From positions 8,370,001 through 8,434,000 of the forward strand of contig NZ_CP015098.1 of assembly GCF_001611795.1 (NCBI RefSeq): a DNA stretch of 64,000 nucleotides, written 5' to 3'. Of the stretch, positions 1-9,132 are shown piece by piece. The notes under the pieces were generated by a model. The model ran no database searches. It saw only the letters and a program-made list of their open reading frames with translations, and was not told the origin of the DNA. This DNA comes from Streptomyces qaidamensis (GTDB taxonomy: Bacteria > Actinomycetota > Actinomycetes > Streptomycetales > Streptomycetaceae). A program made the position numbers and the translations under genes. Positions within the stretch are counted from its first letter, which is position 1; the number at the start of each line of letters is the position of its first letter.

Positions 1-1
1 G

Positions 2-1450
2 GAACTGCGCGACGACGCCGGACACCTCGTCTTCGGGCTGGCCGCGACCGCAGCGGAACTCCGCTACGCCGCGACCGGACCCGACTCGGACTCCGCCTCC
101 GCCCCGGACTCACTCAATCCCACTTGGACCAAGATCAGCTTCGACCGGACCAAGTGGTACACGGTCGATCTGCACCTGGACTTCACCCTCCACAAGGTCC
201 AGTACACGATCACCAGCAAGGAGGCCGCGCCGATCGTGCTGGCCTCCGCCACGAAAACCATCACGGGGACCAACCTGGCGAAGTTCGTGGCCTGCAACTA
301 CTACGGCACCGGTGTGCAGTCCATCGACAACTTCCGCCTGACCCGCCCCGCGAACCCCGCCTACGGATCCCTCACCGGCTCGTCCGTCTACGCCTTCGGT
401 GACAGCATCGTCTGGGGACACAAGTACTCCCGCAGCTTCATGAACTTCCTCGCCGAACGTGAAGGCATGGCGCTGACGAAGTACGCGGTGAACGGTGCGA
501 CCGTGGGCCCGACCGGCAACCAGATCCTCACCCAGGTGCAGAACGCCAACGCGCAGGCGCCCGACTTCGTCGTCTTCGACGGCGGCACGAACGACGCCGG
601 CGAGATCCACGACAACCACACCTACACGGTCGGCACCGTCAGCGCCTCCCAGGACCCCGCCACGTTCGACACCGGCACGTACGCCGGAACGCTCGAATCC
701 ACCATCCGCACGATGCGGCAGAAGTGGCCCTCGGCCCAGCTCGTGTACGTGGCCGCGCACAAAATGGGCTCGCGGGACTGGGACACCCAACTCGCCCTGC
801 GGCAGGTGTACCTGCAAGCCGCACAGAAGTGGGGCATCGCGGTGGCCGACGTCTTCGCGGACGCGACCCTCGACACGCGTGCTGACGCCCAGCGGGTGGC
901 GTACACGTTCGACAACCTCGTCAACACCTTCCCAGGCAGTGGCGGCACCGGGACGCACCCGAACATCGCAGGCATGACCGACTTCTACGTGCCCGTCCTC
1001 ACATCGACACTGTCCCAGCTGGCCGACACGACGACGCTCAAGGCGCGGCACTCCGGCAAGTGCGCCGAGGCGGTCGGCTCCTCGACCGCGGCCGGGGCCG
1101 CGATCGAGCAGACCGGCTGCTCGGACGGCGACGACCAGCGGTGGCAGCTGCACGAAGTCGGCGGGGGCTACTTCCAGATCCTCTCCCGGCACTCGGGACT
1201 GTGCCTGGACGTGGCCGGCTCCTCCACGGCGAACACGGCCGCGATCGTCCAGCAGACCTGCGACGGCCGCCCCAGCCAGCAGTGGCGGCTGAGCGACACC
1301 GGCACCGGCTACGTCGCAGTCATCGCCCGTCACTCCGGCAAGTGCCTCGACGTCGACCGGGCCTTCACGACGGACGGTGCCCGGCTGCTGCAGTACACCT
1401 GCTGGAACGACGAGTCGCACACGAACCAGCACTGGACTGTGCAGGTCTGA
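2..1450 (+). CDS. Secreted SGNH/GDSL hydrolase with C-terminal ricin-type lectin domain (5' end outside the window)
   Basis: The reading frame is already open at base 2, so the N-terminus lies outside the window. The first ~110 visible residues look like a concanavalin/LamG-type beta-sandwich. An SGNH hydrolase domain follows, with the nucleophile block YAFGDSIVWG, the GGTNDAG block and the C-terminal THPN catalytic Asp/His block. The last ~130 residues form a ricin B-type beta-trefoil with three QxW repeats (QRWQL, QQWRL, QHWTV) and paired cysteines, which suggests carbohydrate binding. In this family such proteins are secreted esterases or deacetylases acting on plant or microbial polysaccharide. 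The nearby sugar operon fits polysaccharide use, but the actual substrate cannot be read from sequence. Confidence 0.88.
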   Translation, partial: ELRDDAGHLVFGLAATAAELRYAATGPDSDSASAPDSLNPTWTKISFDRTKWYTVDLHLDFTLHKVQYTITSKEAAPIVLASATKTITGTNLAKFVACNYYGTGVQSIDNFRLTRPANPAYGSLTGSSVYAFGDSIVWGHKYSRSFMNFLAEREGMALTKYAVNGATVGPTGNQILTQVQNANAQAPDFVVFDGGTNDAGEIHDNHTYTVGTVSASQDPATFDTGTYAGTLESTIRTMRQKWPSAQLVYVAAHKMGSRDWDTQLALRQVYLQAAQKWGIAVADVFADATLDTRADAQRVAYTFDNLVNTFPGSGGTGTHPNIAGMTDFYVPVLTSTLSQLADTTTLKARHSGKCAEAVGSSTAAGAAIEQTGCSDGDDQRWQLHEVGGGYFQILSRHSGLCLDVAGSSTANTAAIVQQTCDGRPSQQWRLSDTGTGYVAVIARHSGKCLDVDRAFTTDGARLLQYTCWNDESHTNQHWTVQV

Positions 1451-1488
1451 CATGAGGAACGCGTGCCGCCCGGAGACGGCGGACTCGG

Positions 1489-1530
1489 CGGCCGGCCGCA
1501 CGGCCCGGACAGGGACCATGCGGCCGGCCG
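1489..1530 (+). terminator. Stem-loop after the SGNH hydrolase gene
   Basis: A perfect 12-bp inverted repeat (CGGCCGGCCGCA at 1489-1500, TGCGGCCGGCCG at 1519-1530) with an 18-base loop begins 39 bases after the hydrolase stop. There is no U-tract, as is common for Streptomyces terminators. It separates the hydrolase from the LacI gene. Confidence 0.6.
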
Positions 1531-1684
1531 GGCCGGAGGATCAGCGTGACAACCGGGCTCGACCGGCCGATGCGGTCGGCTCCGGTGAGACGGCAAGAGG
1601 AAAGGGCCCGGCCTGCCATGGAGATCTCGGCAGTACAGTACCGATGGGCGTGCGAGGCGTGGAGATGCGGCGGGGGGCGGCACG

Positions 1685-2752
1685 GTGGACGCGGACGCGG
1701 GACCGGAGAGAGCGGAGCGGGACGTGAAACGGCCGAAGCCGCCGACCAGAAAGCGTCCCACCATCCTCGACGTCGCGGCGCACGCGGGGGTGTCGCATCA
1801 GACCGTCTCGCGCTTCCTGCGGGGCAACGGTGGCATGAAGCCGCAGACGGTGGCCCGCATCGAGCAGGCCGTGGCCGACCTCGACTACCGGCCCAACCTG
1901 GTGGCGCGGTCGATGCGCACCCGCAAGTCCAACCGCGTCACCGTGGTCCTGCCGGCCATGACCACCTTCGTGCCCTCGCAGATCCTGCGGGGCGCGTCCG
2001 CCGAGGCACAGGCGGCCGGTTACCTGCTGGACATCGTCGGCCTGGAAGGCGACGAACGGGTCAGGGGCGACCGCGTGCGCTCCCTGCTCGACTCCGGTCA
2101 GGCCGAAGGAGTGCTGACCTTCACCCCCATCGGCGACCTGGAGAAGCTGGGGCTGGACCACACTCCGACCGTCGTCATAGGCGAGTACGACGACCAGATG
2201 AGGTCCCACGGAATCACGGCTGACGGCGAGCCGGCCGCCATGATCATCGACCACCTCGTCTCCCTGGGCCATCGGCGTTTCGTCCATGTCGCCGGCAGCA
2301 CGGACTGGATGTCGGCACGCAAGCGACGCGAGGTCTATCTGCGGACGGTCGCCGAGCGGGGCCTGGAGAACTACGCCGTCATCGACGGTGACTGGTCCGT
2401 GCGGTCCGGATACGACGCGGCCCAGGGCCTGTCGGCGGACTCCGGTGTCACCGCGGTCCTCGCCGCCAACGACGACGTCGCCATGGGCGTGATCCGTGGC
2501 TTCCAGGACCGTGGGTGGCGGGTTCCGGAGGATGTGAGCGTCTTCGGCTGGGACAACCAGGAGTTCACCGCGTACTTCAACCCGTCCATCTCCACCGTGG
2601 ATCTCGACCGCGGGGCCATGGGCCGGCGTGCCATGCGGGCCCTGCTCGCCCGTATCCGCGAGGAGACCGAACCGGATCTGCGTCTCGACCTCGACTGCCG
2701 CCTCGTGCTGCGCGAGTCGTCCGGACCGGCGAGGACGAACCACACCATGTAG
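1685..2752 (+). CDS. LacI-family transcriptional regulator of the adjacent sugar operon
   Basis: The 355-residue protein has the usual LacI layout. An N-terminal helix-turn-helix and hinge (TILDVAAHAGVSHQTVSRFLRG, then YRPNLVARSMRT) is followed by a periplasmic-binding-protein-like effector domain ending in the typical FGWDNQEFTAYFNPSISTV block. GTG at 1685 is used; a second in-frame GTG at 1724 would remove 13 unconserved residues. It is transcribed toward the sugar operon but has its own unit. Its probable target is the palindrome at 2971-2982 on the operon promoter. The inferred role is repression relieved by a galactoside or an arabinogalactan-derived sugar. Assignment to the family is secure; the effector is inferred. 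Confidence 0.9.
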   Translation: MDADAGPERAERDVKRPKPPTRKRPTILDVAAHAGVSHQTVSRFLRGNGGMKPQTVARIEQAVADLDYRPNLVARSMRTRKSNRVTVVLPAMTTFVPSQILRGASAEAQAAGYLLDIVGLEGDERVRGDRVRSLLDSGQAEGVLTFTPIGDLEKLGLDHTPTVVIGEYDDQMRSHGITADGEPAAMIIDHLVSLGHRRFVHVAGSTDWMSARKRREVYLRTVAERGLENYAVIDGDWSVRSGYDAAQGLSADSGVTAVLAANDDVAMGVIRGFQDRGWRVPEDVSVFGWDNQEFTAYFNPSISTVDLDRGAMGRRAMRALLARIREETEPDLRLDLDCRLVLRESSGPARTNHTM

Positions 2753-2935
2753 CGCGTCGGCCCCATCAGTCGGCCGTCGTGTCAACGGGCGTTCGTGGGT
2801 CGGCAGCGCCCGAACCCCCGCCGCACCGTGCGGAACGCGCTGACCCGGCATGTTCCCGCGCGGTCGGCTCCGCGCCCGTACCGGCCCGGAACCGGTGAAG
2901 TCTCGTGAAGTGCCCAAGTGTTATGTAGAGAACTA

Positions 2936-2964
2936 TTGACCGAGATGTGGCCGGTTACTACGCT
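2936..2964 (+). promoter_or_regulatory. Predicted sigma-70-type promoter of the sugar operon
   Basis: TTGACC at 2936-2941 and TACGCT at 2959-2964 are separated by 17 bases, close to the vegetative Streptomyces consensus. The predicted transcription start, about 2971, leaves a leader of roughly 330 bases before the binding-protein gene. Confidence 0.65.
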
Positions 2965-2970
2965 CACCAC

Positions 2971-2982
2971 GTGAACGTTCAC
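2971..2982 (+). promoter_or_regulatory. LacI-type operator overlapping the transcription start
   Basis: GTGAACGTTCAC is a perfect 12-bp palindrome with the central CG typical of LacI/GalR operators. It sits immediately downstream of the -10 element, where a bound repressor would block transcription. A half-site (GTTCAC) recurs at 3075-3080. Confidence 0.75.
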
Positions 2983-3301
2983 TATTGCTGACGCACACAG
3001 CCCTCAACTCGGCGCGACGCTCGCGGTCAACCCTGCGGAGCAGCTCGGCACACCGAACCAAGGCTCCAGCACACGTTCACAGAAACCCCTGTCTGAGCCG
3101 CTGCGGCCCAACCGGTTCCGCAATCAGCCGGGCCAGCGGCAGGCAACCGGATCGCAAGTAACTTTCGCGGACCGCAAAGCAGCCGAGATGTGCAGTTGGC
3201 CGCCATGCGGCGAGACGGCCGGCGTTCTGCGCCGGCTCCTTGAGTCGGCGTTTCCCCCGTCTGGGCGCACAGCCCAGTGATGGCAGCAGAGGAGCCCCAC
3301 C
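2983..3301 (+). other. Long 5' leader of the sugar operon, no gene
   Basis: This stretch lies between the operator and the first gene. It contains a GC-rich imperfect hairpin around 3217-3240 and a Shine-Dalgarno sequence (GAGGAG) just before 3302. I see no conserved riboswitch or coding frame. Confidence 0.4.
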
Positions 3302-4624
3302 ATGAACCACTCGTCCCGTCCGAGCAGACGCTCTCGACGCCGTGCGGTCGCGCTGACCTGTTCGGTCTTCGCCCTCGTCCTGTCCGCGGGCTGCGCAGGA
3401 GATTCTTCCGGAGGCAACGGTAAGAACGGAAAGACCGTCATCCGGTTCAACTGGTGGGGGTCGGACGTCCGGCACGAGCAGACCAAGCAGATGATCGCGC
3501 TGTTCGAGAAGGAGCACCCGAACATCGACGTCGAGCCCCAGTACTCCAACTGGGACGACTACTGGAACAAGCTGTCGACCAGCGCCGCCGCCGGTGACAT
3601 GCCCGACGTCCTGCAGATCACCGACCCGTTCATGTACTCCTACATCGACAACGGGCAGCTGATGGACCTGAAGAAGGTCAAGGACGTGCTGAACACCGAC
3701 AAGCTGCCTGCGAACTCGATGGCCGTGACGACCGTGAAGGGCGGCCTCTACGGCGTCCCGGCCGGCGACAGCGCGTTCGGTGTCGCCGTGGACCCGGCGG
3801 CGTTCAAGAAGGCCGGTGTGCCCGTTCCGGACGACACCAAGTGGTCGTGGGACGACTACGTGAAGACCGCCACCGCCATAGCCGAGTCGAAGTCGAAGCT
3901 GGTCGGCAGTGTGCTGCCTCTCTACCCCAACATGGTGGGCCCCTGGCTGCGGCAGCACGGTGAGGACTGGTGGACCGAGGACGGCAGCGAGATCGGTTTC
4001 ACCGAGAAGAACATGGCCGGCTACTGGGAATGGGTCCTCAAGCTGCGTGACAGCGGTGGCACGACCAGCCCGGAGGCCGCGGTCGAGGCCCTGGCGTCGG
4101 GTGCCGGTATCGAGCAGAACCTGGTCGCCCAGCACAAGGCGGCCATGACCGAGATGTCCGTCACCCAGCTCGGCGCGCTCGAGACCGCCAGCGGGCGCGC
4201 GACCAAGCTGCTCCTCTTCCCCGGTGAGGACGGGGCCGCCCAGGTCGGCGCCTACACCAAGCCCGGCGTCTTCTACGGCGCCTCCGCGCGGACCGAACAC
4301 CCCAAGGAGGCCGCGCAGCTGCTCGACTTCCTGGTCAACTCACCCGAGGCGGCCAAGATCGGGAAGTTCGACCGTGGTGTGCCCGTCAACCCCGACGTGC
4401 TCAAGGCGATAACGCCCGAGTTGTCTCCTGCGGAGAAGCGGATCGCCGACTACCTGGGGCGTGCCAACGCCCTGAAGCCGACCCCGGTGCACAAGGCCAA
4501 CCCCAAGGCCGGTCCTGCGGTCCCCGAGATCTTCCAGCGTCTCAACGAGGACGTGCTGTTCGACCGCCTGTCGCCAAAGAAGGCGGCCGAGAAGCTCATC
4601 TCGGAGATCAAGTCCCAGCTCTGA
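3302..4624 (+). CDS. ABC transporter sugar-binding lipoprotein (family 1 extracellular solute-binding protein)
   Basis: The 440-residue protein begins with an Arg-rich signal peptide ending in a lipobox (LVLSAGC, Cys about residue 31), so it should be anchored outside the membrane. The body matches family 1 solute-binding proteins: FNWWGSDVRHEQTKQMIALFEKEHPNI near the N-terminus, a DVLQITDPF strand, and a Trp/Tyr-rich ligand cleft. It is the first gene of a four-gene operon with a GH42 enzyme and two permeases, so the ligand is most likely a beta-galactoside or galacto-oligosaccharide. No ATPase gene is present; Streptomyces sugar ABC systems often share the MsiK ATPase encoded elsewhere. The start has a GAGGAG ribosome-binding site. 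Confidence 0.93.
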   Translation: MNHSSRPSRRSRRRAVALTCSVFALVLSAGCAGDSSGGNGKNGKTVIRFNWWGSDVRHEQTKQMIALFEKEHPNIDVEPQYSNWDDYWNKLSTSAAAGDMPDVLQITDPFMYSYIDNGQLMDLKKVKDVLNTDKLPANSMAVTTVKGGLYGVPAGDSAFGVAVDPAAFKKAGVPVPDDTKWSWDDYVKTATAIAESKSKLVGSVLPLYPNMVGPWLRQHGEDWWTEDGSEIGFTEKNMAGYWEWVLKLRDSGGTTSPEAAVEALASGAGIEQNLVAQHKAAMTEMSVTQLGALETASGRATKLLLFPGEDGAAQVGAYTKPGVFYGASARTEHPKEAAQLLDFLVNSPEAAKIGKFDRGVPVNPDVLKAITPELSPAEKRIADYLGRANALKPTPVHKANPKAGPAVPEIFQRLNEDVLFDRLSPKKAAEKLISEIKSQL

Positions 4625-4667
4625 GCGACCGCTTGCAGGAGCCCTTTCCGAGAGGAGATACCCCGCT

Positions 4668-6743
4668 GTGCCCGATCCGCGCATGACCACCTTTCACCGT
4701 CGACTGCCAGGAGTCGTCTACGGCGGGGACTACAACCCGGAGCAGTGGCCGAGGGAGGTGTGGCAGGAGGACGTCCGGCTCATGCGAGCCGCAGGCGTGC
4801 GGCTCGTGAGCCTGGGCGTCTTCTCCTGGGCCATGCTGGAGCCGGCCGACGGCCGGTTCGACTTCTCCCGGCTCGACGAGATCATGGACCTGCTGTGGTC
4901 CAACGGCATCCATGTCAACCTCGCGACGCCGAACGCCGCACCACCCCCGTGGCTCGCCACGGACTTTCCCGAAACGCTGCCGGTGGACCGGCAGGGAGTG
5001 CGACTCGGTATCGGCAGCCGAGGCCACTTCTGCCCCTCGTCCCCGGTCTACCGCGACCGCAGCCGGCGTATCGCCACCGAGCTGGCCGAGCGGTACGGGC
5101 AGCATCCGGGCCTGGCCATGTGGCACATCGGCAACGAGTACCACTCCGACTGTTTCTGCGGAACGTGCGACGACCGCTTCCGCGAGTGGCTGCGGCAGCG
5201 GTACGGCACGCTGGACGAACTCAATGACCGGTGGGGCACGGCGTTCTGGAGCCAGCGCTACGGCGACTGGTCGCAGGTGCACCTGCCCGGGCCCGTGCGC
5301 GGCAGCGTCAATCCCTCCCGCGAGTTGGACTTCTCCCGCTTCACCTCCGACAACCTGCTGGAACTCGTCACGGCCGAGCGTGACCTGCTCCACGCGATCA
5401 CGCCGGATGTGCCGGCGACCACCAACTTCTTCCAGTGCCGGCTGACCGACAGCCGCAGGTGGGCGAAGGAGCTCGACGTCGTCGCCTTCGACTGCTACCC
5501 CGACCCCGGCAAGCCCCACTCGCTCGTCACCGCCGCCTTCCAGTACGACCTGATGCGCTCCTTGCGCGGCGGTCAGCCCTGGATGCTGATGGAACAGGCG
5601 GCCGGCGCGGTCAGCCAGTGGAAGACCAACCAGGTCAAACAGCCCGGCCGGATGCGCCTGGGCTCCTACCAGGCCGTCGCACACGGCTCCGACGCGGTGA
5701 TGTTCTTCCAGTGGCGCGCCTCACGCCAGGGACAGGAGAAGTTCCACTCGGCGATGCTCCCGCACGGCGGTGAGAAGACCCGGACCTGGCAGGAGGTCAA
5801 GGCGCTCGGCAACGAGCTGCGGACCATCGACGAGGTCGCCACGGCACGGACCGGCGCACAGGTCGCGATCGTGTGGGACTGGCAGAACTGGTGGGCAGTG
5901 GAAGGCTGCGCCCACCCGGACAACACCCTCGACTACCGGGACACCGTGGCCCGGCACTACCGGGCCCTGTGGAACAGCCAAGTCGCCGTCGACGTCGTCA
6001 CCCTCGACGACGACCTGGCTCCGTACCGCGTCCTGGTCATCCCCAACCAGTACCTGATGACACGTCAGCACAGCGCGGCCGTACGGAGGTTCGTCGAGGA
6101 CGGCGGCCATCTCCTCGTCTCGTACTTCTCCGGGATCGTCGACGAGGACGACCGGATCGTCGAAGGCGGATATCCCGGTGCCCTGCGCGAGGTCATCGGA
6201 GCGCACGTCCAGGAGTTCTCCCCGCTGCCCGCCGAGGCCACCGTTCCGGTCCAGGCGGCGGCCGGCCACACCGCGCTGAGCGGCTTCTTCGCGACCGCCT
6301 CCGGGTGGCAGGACGACCTTGAAACGGAGACCGCCCGCCCGCTCGCCGTCTACCGCACGGGCCATCTCGCCGGCAAGGCCGCGGTGACCGAGCACGAACT
6401 CGGCCAGGGCCGTGCCGTGTACCTCGGCACGCGTCTGGACGACGACGCCCTCGAGGCACTGGTGCGGCACGTGCTGGACGATGCCGGAGTGCGACCGGTG
6501 CACGCCGTTCCGCGCGGCGTCGAGGTCACCGAGCGACGGACGGAAACCAGCGCGTACTTGTTCCTGCTGAACCATCGCCAGGACAAGACGACCGTCACCC
6601 TCGACCGCTCCGGCACCGACCTGATCACCGGACGCCACATGGAGGCGGGGGAGACGCTCGTCCTCGACGCGGCGGACGTCGCCGTCGTGCGCAGTTCCCG
6701 GGCCGTGTCACAGCACGCCGAGCCGTCGCCGAGCGGCAACTGA
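4668..6743 (+). CDS. Beta-galactosidase, glycoside hydrolase family 42
   Basis: At 691 residues this has the length and order of GH42 enzymes. A TIM barrel carries the acid/base glutamate E157 (MWHIGNEYH) and the nucleophile E309 (WMLMEQAAG), followed by a trimerisation domain and a small beta domain. Cysteines in DCFCGTC (about 161-167) match the zinc-binding cluster of many GH42 proteins. No signal peptide is visible, so it should act in the cytoplasm on galactosides imported by the flanking ABC system. GTG at 4668 follows GAGAGGAGA; an ATG lies five codons further in. It is 43 bases after the binding-protein gene and in the same operon. Confidence 0.94.
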   Translation: MPDPRMTTFHRRLPGVVYGGDYNPEQWPREVWQEDVRLMRAAGVRLVSLGVFSWAMLEPADGRFDFSRLDEIMDLLWSNGIHVNLATPNAAPPPWLATDFPETLPVDRQGVRLGIGSRGHFCPSSPVYRDRSRRIATELAERYGQHPGLAMWHIGNEYHSDCFCGTCDDRFREWLRQRYGTLDELNDRWGTAFWSQRYGDWSQVHLPGPVRGSVNPSRELDFSRFTSDNLLELVTAERDLLHAITPDVPATTNFFQCRLTDSRRWAKELDVVAFDCYPDPGKPHSLVTAAFQYDLMRSLRGGQPWMLMEQAAGAVSQWKTNQVKQPGRMRLGSYQAVAHGSDAVMFFQWRASRQGQEKFHSAMLPHGGEKTRTWQEVKALGNELRTIDEVATARTGAQVAIVWDWQNWWAVEGCAHPDNTLDYRDTVARHYRALWNSQVAVDVVTLDDDLAPYRVLVIPNQYLMTRQHSAAVRRFVEDGGHLLVSYFSGIVDEDDRIVEGGYPGALREVIGAHVQEFSPLPAEATVPVQAAAGHTALSGFFATASGWQDDLETETARPLAVYRTGHLAGKAAVTEHELGQGRAVYLGTRLDDDALEALVRHVLDDAGVRPVHAVPRGVEVTERRTETSAYLFLLNHRQDKTTVTLDRSGTDLITGRHMEAGETLVLDAADVAVVRSSRAVSQHAEPSPSGN

Positions 6744-6774
6744 ACCCCGCCCCCGATCCAAGAACCTGAGGACG

Positions 6775-7686
6775 ATGACTGTGCTCCGCAGACCCGTGAG
6801 CCAGGCGGCCAGAAAAGAAGAACGTGCCGCCTGGGTCTTCCTTCTGCCGTGGTTCATCGGCATGGCCGGCGTCACGCTCGGCCCGATGATCGCCTCGCTG
6901 TACTTCTCGATGACGGACTACAACCTGCTGAGTTCTCCCGAGTGGGTGGGGTTCGAGAACTACAGCAAGATGCTCGACGACCCCCGGTTGCGCCAATCCC
7001 TGAGCGTGACCTTCGTCTACGTCGCCGTCAGCGTGCCGTTGCTGCTGGCCGTCGCCCTCGCCCTGGCGATGGTCCTCAACCGGGGCATCAAAGGGCTGGC
7101 GATCTACCGGTCCGTCTACTACCTGCCGTCGCTGCTCGGTGCCTCGGTCGCCGTGGGCATCCTGTGGCGACAGGTCTTCGGCACCGATGGTCTGGTGAAC
7201 AAGTTCCTCGGACTGTTCGGGATCGACGGGCCCGGCTGGATCTCCAACCCCGAGACCGCGCTGTACAGCCTCATCGTCCTGCACGTGTGGACCTTCGGCT
7301 CTTCCATGGTGATCTTCCTGGCCGGCCTGAGGCAGATCCCCGAGCAGTACTACGAGGCCGCCGCACTCGACGGCGCCGGCCGATGGCAGCAGTTCTGGCA
7401 CGTCACCGTGCCCCTGCTCACCCCGATCATCTTCTTCAACCTGGTCCTGCAGGTCATCAACACCTTCCAGTCCTTCACCCAGGCATTCGTCGTCAGCGGG
7501 GGCACGGGAGGTCCCTCGGACTCCACCCTCTTCTACTCGCTGTACCTGTACCAGGAGGGCTTCGGCCGGCTCCACATGGGATACGCCTCGGCCATGGCGT
7601 GGCTCCTCGTGGTGATCGTCGGACTTCTGACCGCAATCAACTTCTACTTCAGCAAGAGATGGGTGTTCTACGGTGACGGTAAGTGA
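6775..7686 (+). CDS. ABC sugar permease, MalF-like inner-membrane subunit
   Basis: The 303-residue protein has six predicted membrane helices, starting with AAWVFLLPWFIGMAGVTLGPMIASLYFS. The cytoplasmic EAA loop (EQYYEAAALDGAGRWQQFWHVTVPLLTP) contacts the ATPase. It forms the heterodimeric channel with the next gene product and receives sugar from the binding lipoprotein encoded at 3302. It starts 31 bases after the GH42 gene and overlaps the next permease by 14 bases. Confidence 0.93.
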   Translation: MTVLRRPVSQAARKEERAAWVFLLPWFIGMAGVTLGPMIASLYFSMTDYNLLSSPEWVGFENYSKMLDDPRLRQSLSVTFVYVAVSVPLLLAVALALAMVLNRGIKGLAIYRSVYYLPSLLGASVAVGILWRQVFGTDGLVNKFLGLFGIDGPGWISNPETALYSLIVLHVWTFGSSMVIFLAGLRQIPEQYYEAAALDGAGRWQQFWHVTVPLLTPIIFFNLVLQVINTFQSFTQAFVVSGGTGGPSDSTLFYSLYLYQEGFGRLHMGYASAMAWLLVVIVGLLTAINFYFSKRWVFYGDGK

Positions 7687-8578
7687 GATGACACGCCCGA
7701 GGGTCGAAGACGCTCCTTCACCTGCTCGTGCCCCACGCCGTCGCACGCGGGTGCCTCGAGTGCGCGCGCTCATCAGGCACGCCCTTCTGATCGCCGCCGG
7801 GCTGGTGATGGTCTACCCGCTGTTGTGGATGATCGCCAGCTCGATCAAACCCGATGCCCTGATCTTCCGTGAGCCTTCGCTGCTGCCCACGGAGACCGAC
7901 TTCGGGCACTACGCCGACGGCTGGAACGCGCTGTCGCACCCGTTCGGGGTGTACCTGATGAACTCGGCGGTCGTCGTCCTGGGGGCACTGCTCGGCAACC
8001 TGGTCAGCTGCTCCATGGCGGCCTACGCCTTCGCGCGGCTGAAGTTCCGCGGACGGGCGTTCTTCTTCGGCATGATGATGCTGACCCTGATGGTGCCGAT
8101 CTACGTACTCATCATTCCGCAGTACGTGATGTTCTCCAAGATCGAATGGGTGAACACGTTCCTTCCGCTGATCGTCCCCAAGTTCCTGGCCACGGACGCC
8201 TTCTTCATCTTCCTGATGATCCAGTTCTTCCGGAGTCTCCCCACCGAGCTGGACGAGGCGGCCAAGATCGACGGAGCCGGGTACTGGCGCATCTACTTCC
8301 GCATCCTGCTGCCGATCTCGTTGCCGGCCCTGGCCACCACCGCGATCTTCACCTTCATCTGGACGTGGAACGACTTCCTGGGCCAGTTGATCTACCTGAC
8401 CAAGCCGGAACTGCAGACGGCGCCCGTGGCCCTGCGCAACTACGTGGACGCCACCAGCGGAGCCTCATGGGGATCCCTGTTCGCGATGTCCGTCGTCACG
8501 CTGATCCCGGTCTTCATCGTCTTCCTCGTCGGCCAGCGCTATCTCGTCAAGGGAATCGCCACCACGGGAATGAAGTAG
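7673..8578 (+). CDS. ABC sugar permease, MalG-like inner-membrane subunit
   Basis: This 301-residue protein is the second half of the channel. An Arg-rich cytoplasmic N-terminus leads into six helices and the EAA loop LDEAAKIDGAGYWRIYFRILLPISLPAL, and it ends with the MalG-like QRYLVKGIATTGMK tail. Translation from GTG 7673 overlaps the upstream permease by 14 bases, so the two are probably coupled; an ATG at 7688 is an alternative start. It is the last gene of the operon. Confidence 0.93.
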   Translation: MTVSEMTRPRVEDAPSPARAPRRRTRVPRVRALIRHALLIAAGLVMVYPLLWMIASSIKPDALIFREPSLLPTETDFGHYADGWNALSHPFGVYLMNSAVVVLGALLGNLVSCSMAAYAFARLKFRGRAFFFGMMMLTLMVPIYVLIIPQYVMFSKIEWVNTFLPLIVPKFLATDAFFIFLMIQFFRSLPTELDEAAKIDGAGYWRIYFRILLPISLPALATTAIFTFIWTWNDFLGQLIYLTKPELQTAPVALRNYVDATSGASWGSLFAMSVVTLIPVFIVFLVGQRYLVKGIATTGMK

Positions 8579-8598
8579 ACCTTGGCCCGTGCCTGGGG

Positions 8599-8616
8599 CC
8601 CGGCGCTCGGGCCGGG
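8599..8616 (+). terminator. Possible terminator of the sugar operon
   Basis: A short GC-rich inverted repeat (CCCGGC / GCCGGG, 6-bp stem and 6-base loop) lies 20 bases after the last permease stop. It has no U-tract and is only weakly supported. Confidence 0.35.
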
Positions 8617-8709
8617 TCCTCCGTCGTCGGCGATCGAGCTGACGGCGGAAGCGAGGTAGACCTTGCCCTCGCCGGTGTCGATCTCCGTGACGGCACGGCG
8701 GTGGCCAGG

Positions 8710-9036
8710 TCAGGTGCCGCCCGCTTCGGTGCGCTGGTAGATGTCGGGGATGCCGCCGGCGTCCTCGTCGAGGTTTTCCTCCTCGTACGGGCGCCGGTGG
8801 ACGGCGTTCCTGCGGCGCAGGAGCAGGGCGGCCAGCAGGGCGGCGGTGAGTGAGGCGATCAGAACGGCGGCCTTGACGTGCTCGCCGACGGCCGTGCCGG
8901 GGAAGGCGAGCTCGCCGATGAGCAGGGCGACCGTGAAGCCGATTCCTGCCAGGGTCGCCAGGGCGAGGACGTCGGCCCAGGCCAGGTCCGGATTGAGCCG
9001 GGCGCGGGTGAAGCGGGCGGCGAGATAGGTCCAACT
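8710..9036 (-). pseudogene. nhaA: C-terminal remnant of an NhaA-type Na+/H+ antiporter
   Basis: Read on the minus strand, about 108 codons are open and end in TGA at 8710-8712. They encode TYLAARFTRARLNPDLAW, then WADVLALATLAGIGFTVALLIGEL, which is the signature of the last helices of NhaA, and a charged tail. A full NhaA is about 390-450 residues. Everything upstream, including the ion-binding aspartates, is gone and homology stops at about 9036. There is no start codon or ribosome-binding site in a sensible place, so this is a truncated relic. Confidence 0.8.
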
Positions 9037-9064
9037 GCGGAAATGCAGTGGACGGGCATGACGT

Positions 9065-9107
9065 ACGGGCCCGTACCCACCAAGGCGCGAGGTGGGTACG
9101 GGCCCGT
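9065..9107 (-). terminator. Strong hairpin terminator of the symporter gene
   Basis: A perfect 17-bp inverted repeat (ACGGGCCCGTACCCACC at 9065-9081 and its complement at 9091-9107, 9-base loop) lies 26 bases beyond the symporter stop. It is well placed as its rho-independent-type terminator and also sits next to the NhaA breakpoint. Confidence 0.75.
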
Positions 9108-9132
9108 GCTGGAGCCGGGCCGCCGGGGGCGG

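Noticed and set aside
110..1519. 469-codon minus-strand open frame opposite the SGNH hydrolase gene
   Set aside because: It is the antisense of a clearly coding frame. The product is Val/Arg/Gly-rich with no domain, as expected for GC-rich antisense frames.
2972..2981. The LacI palindrome as an intrinsic terminator or phage attachment site
   Set aside because: Its position on the predicted transcription start and its LacI-type centre explain it better, and there is no integrase or tRNA nearby.
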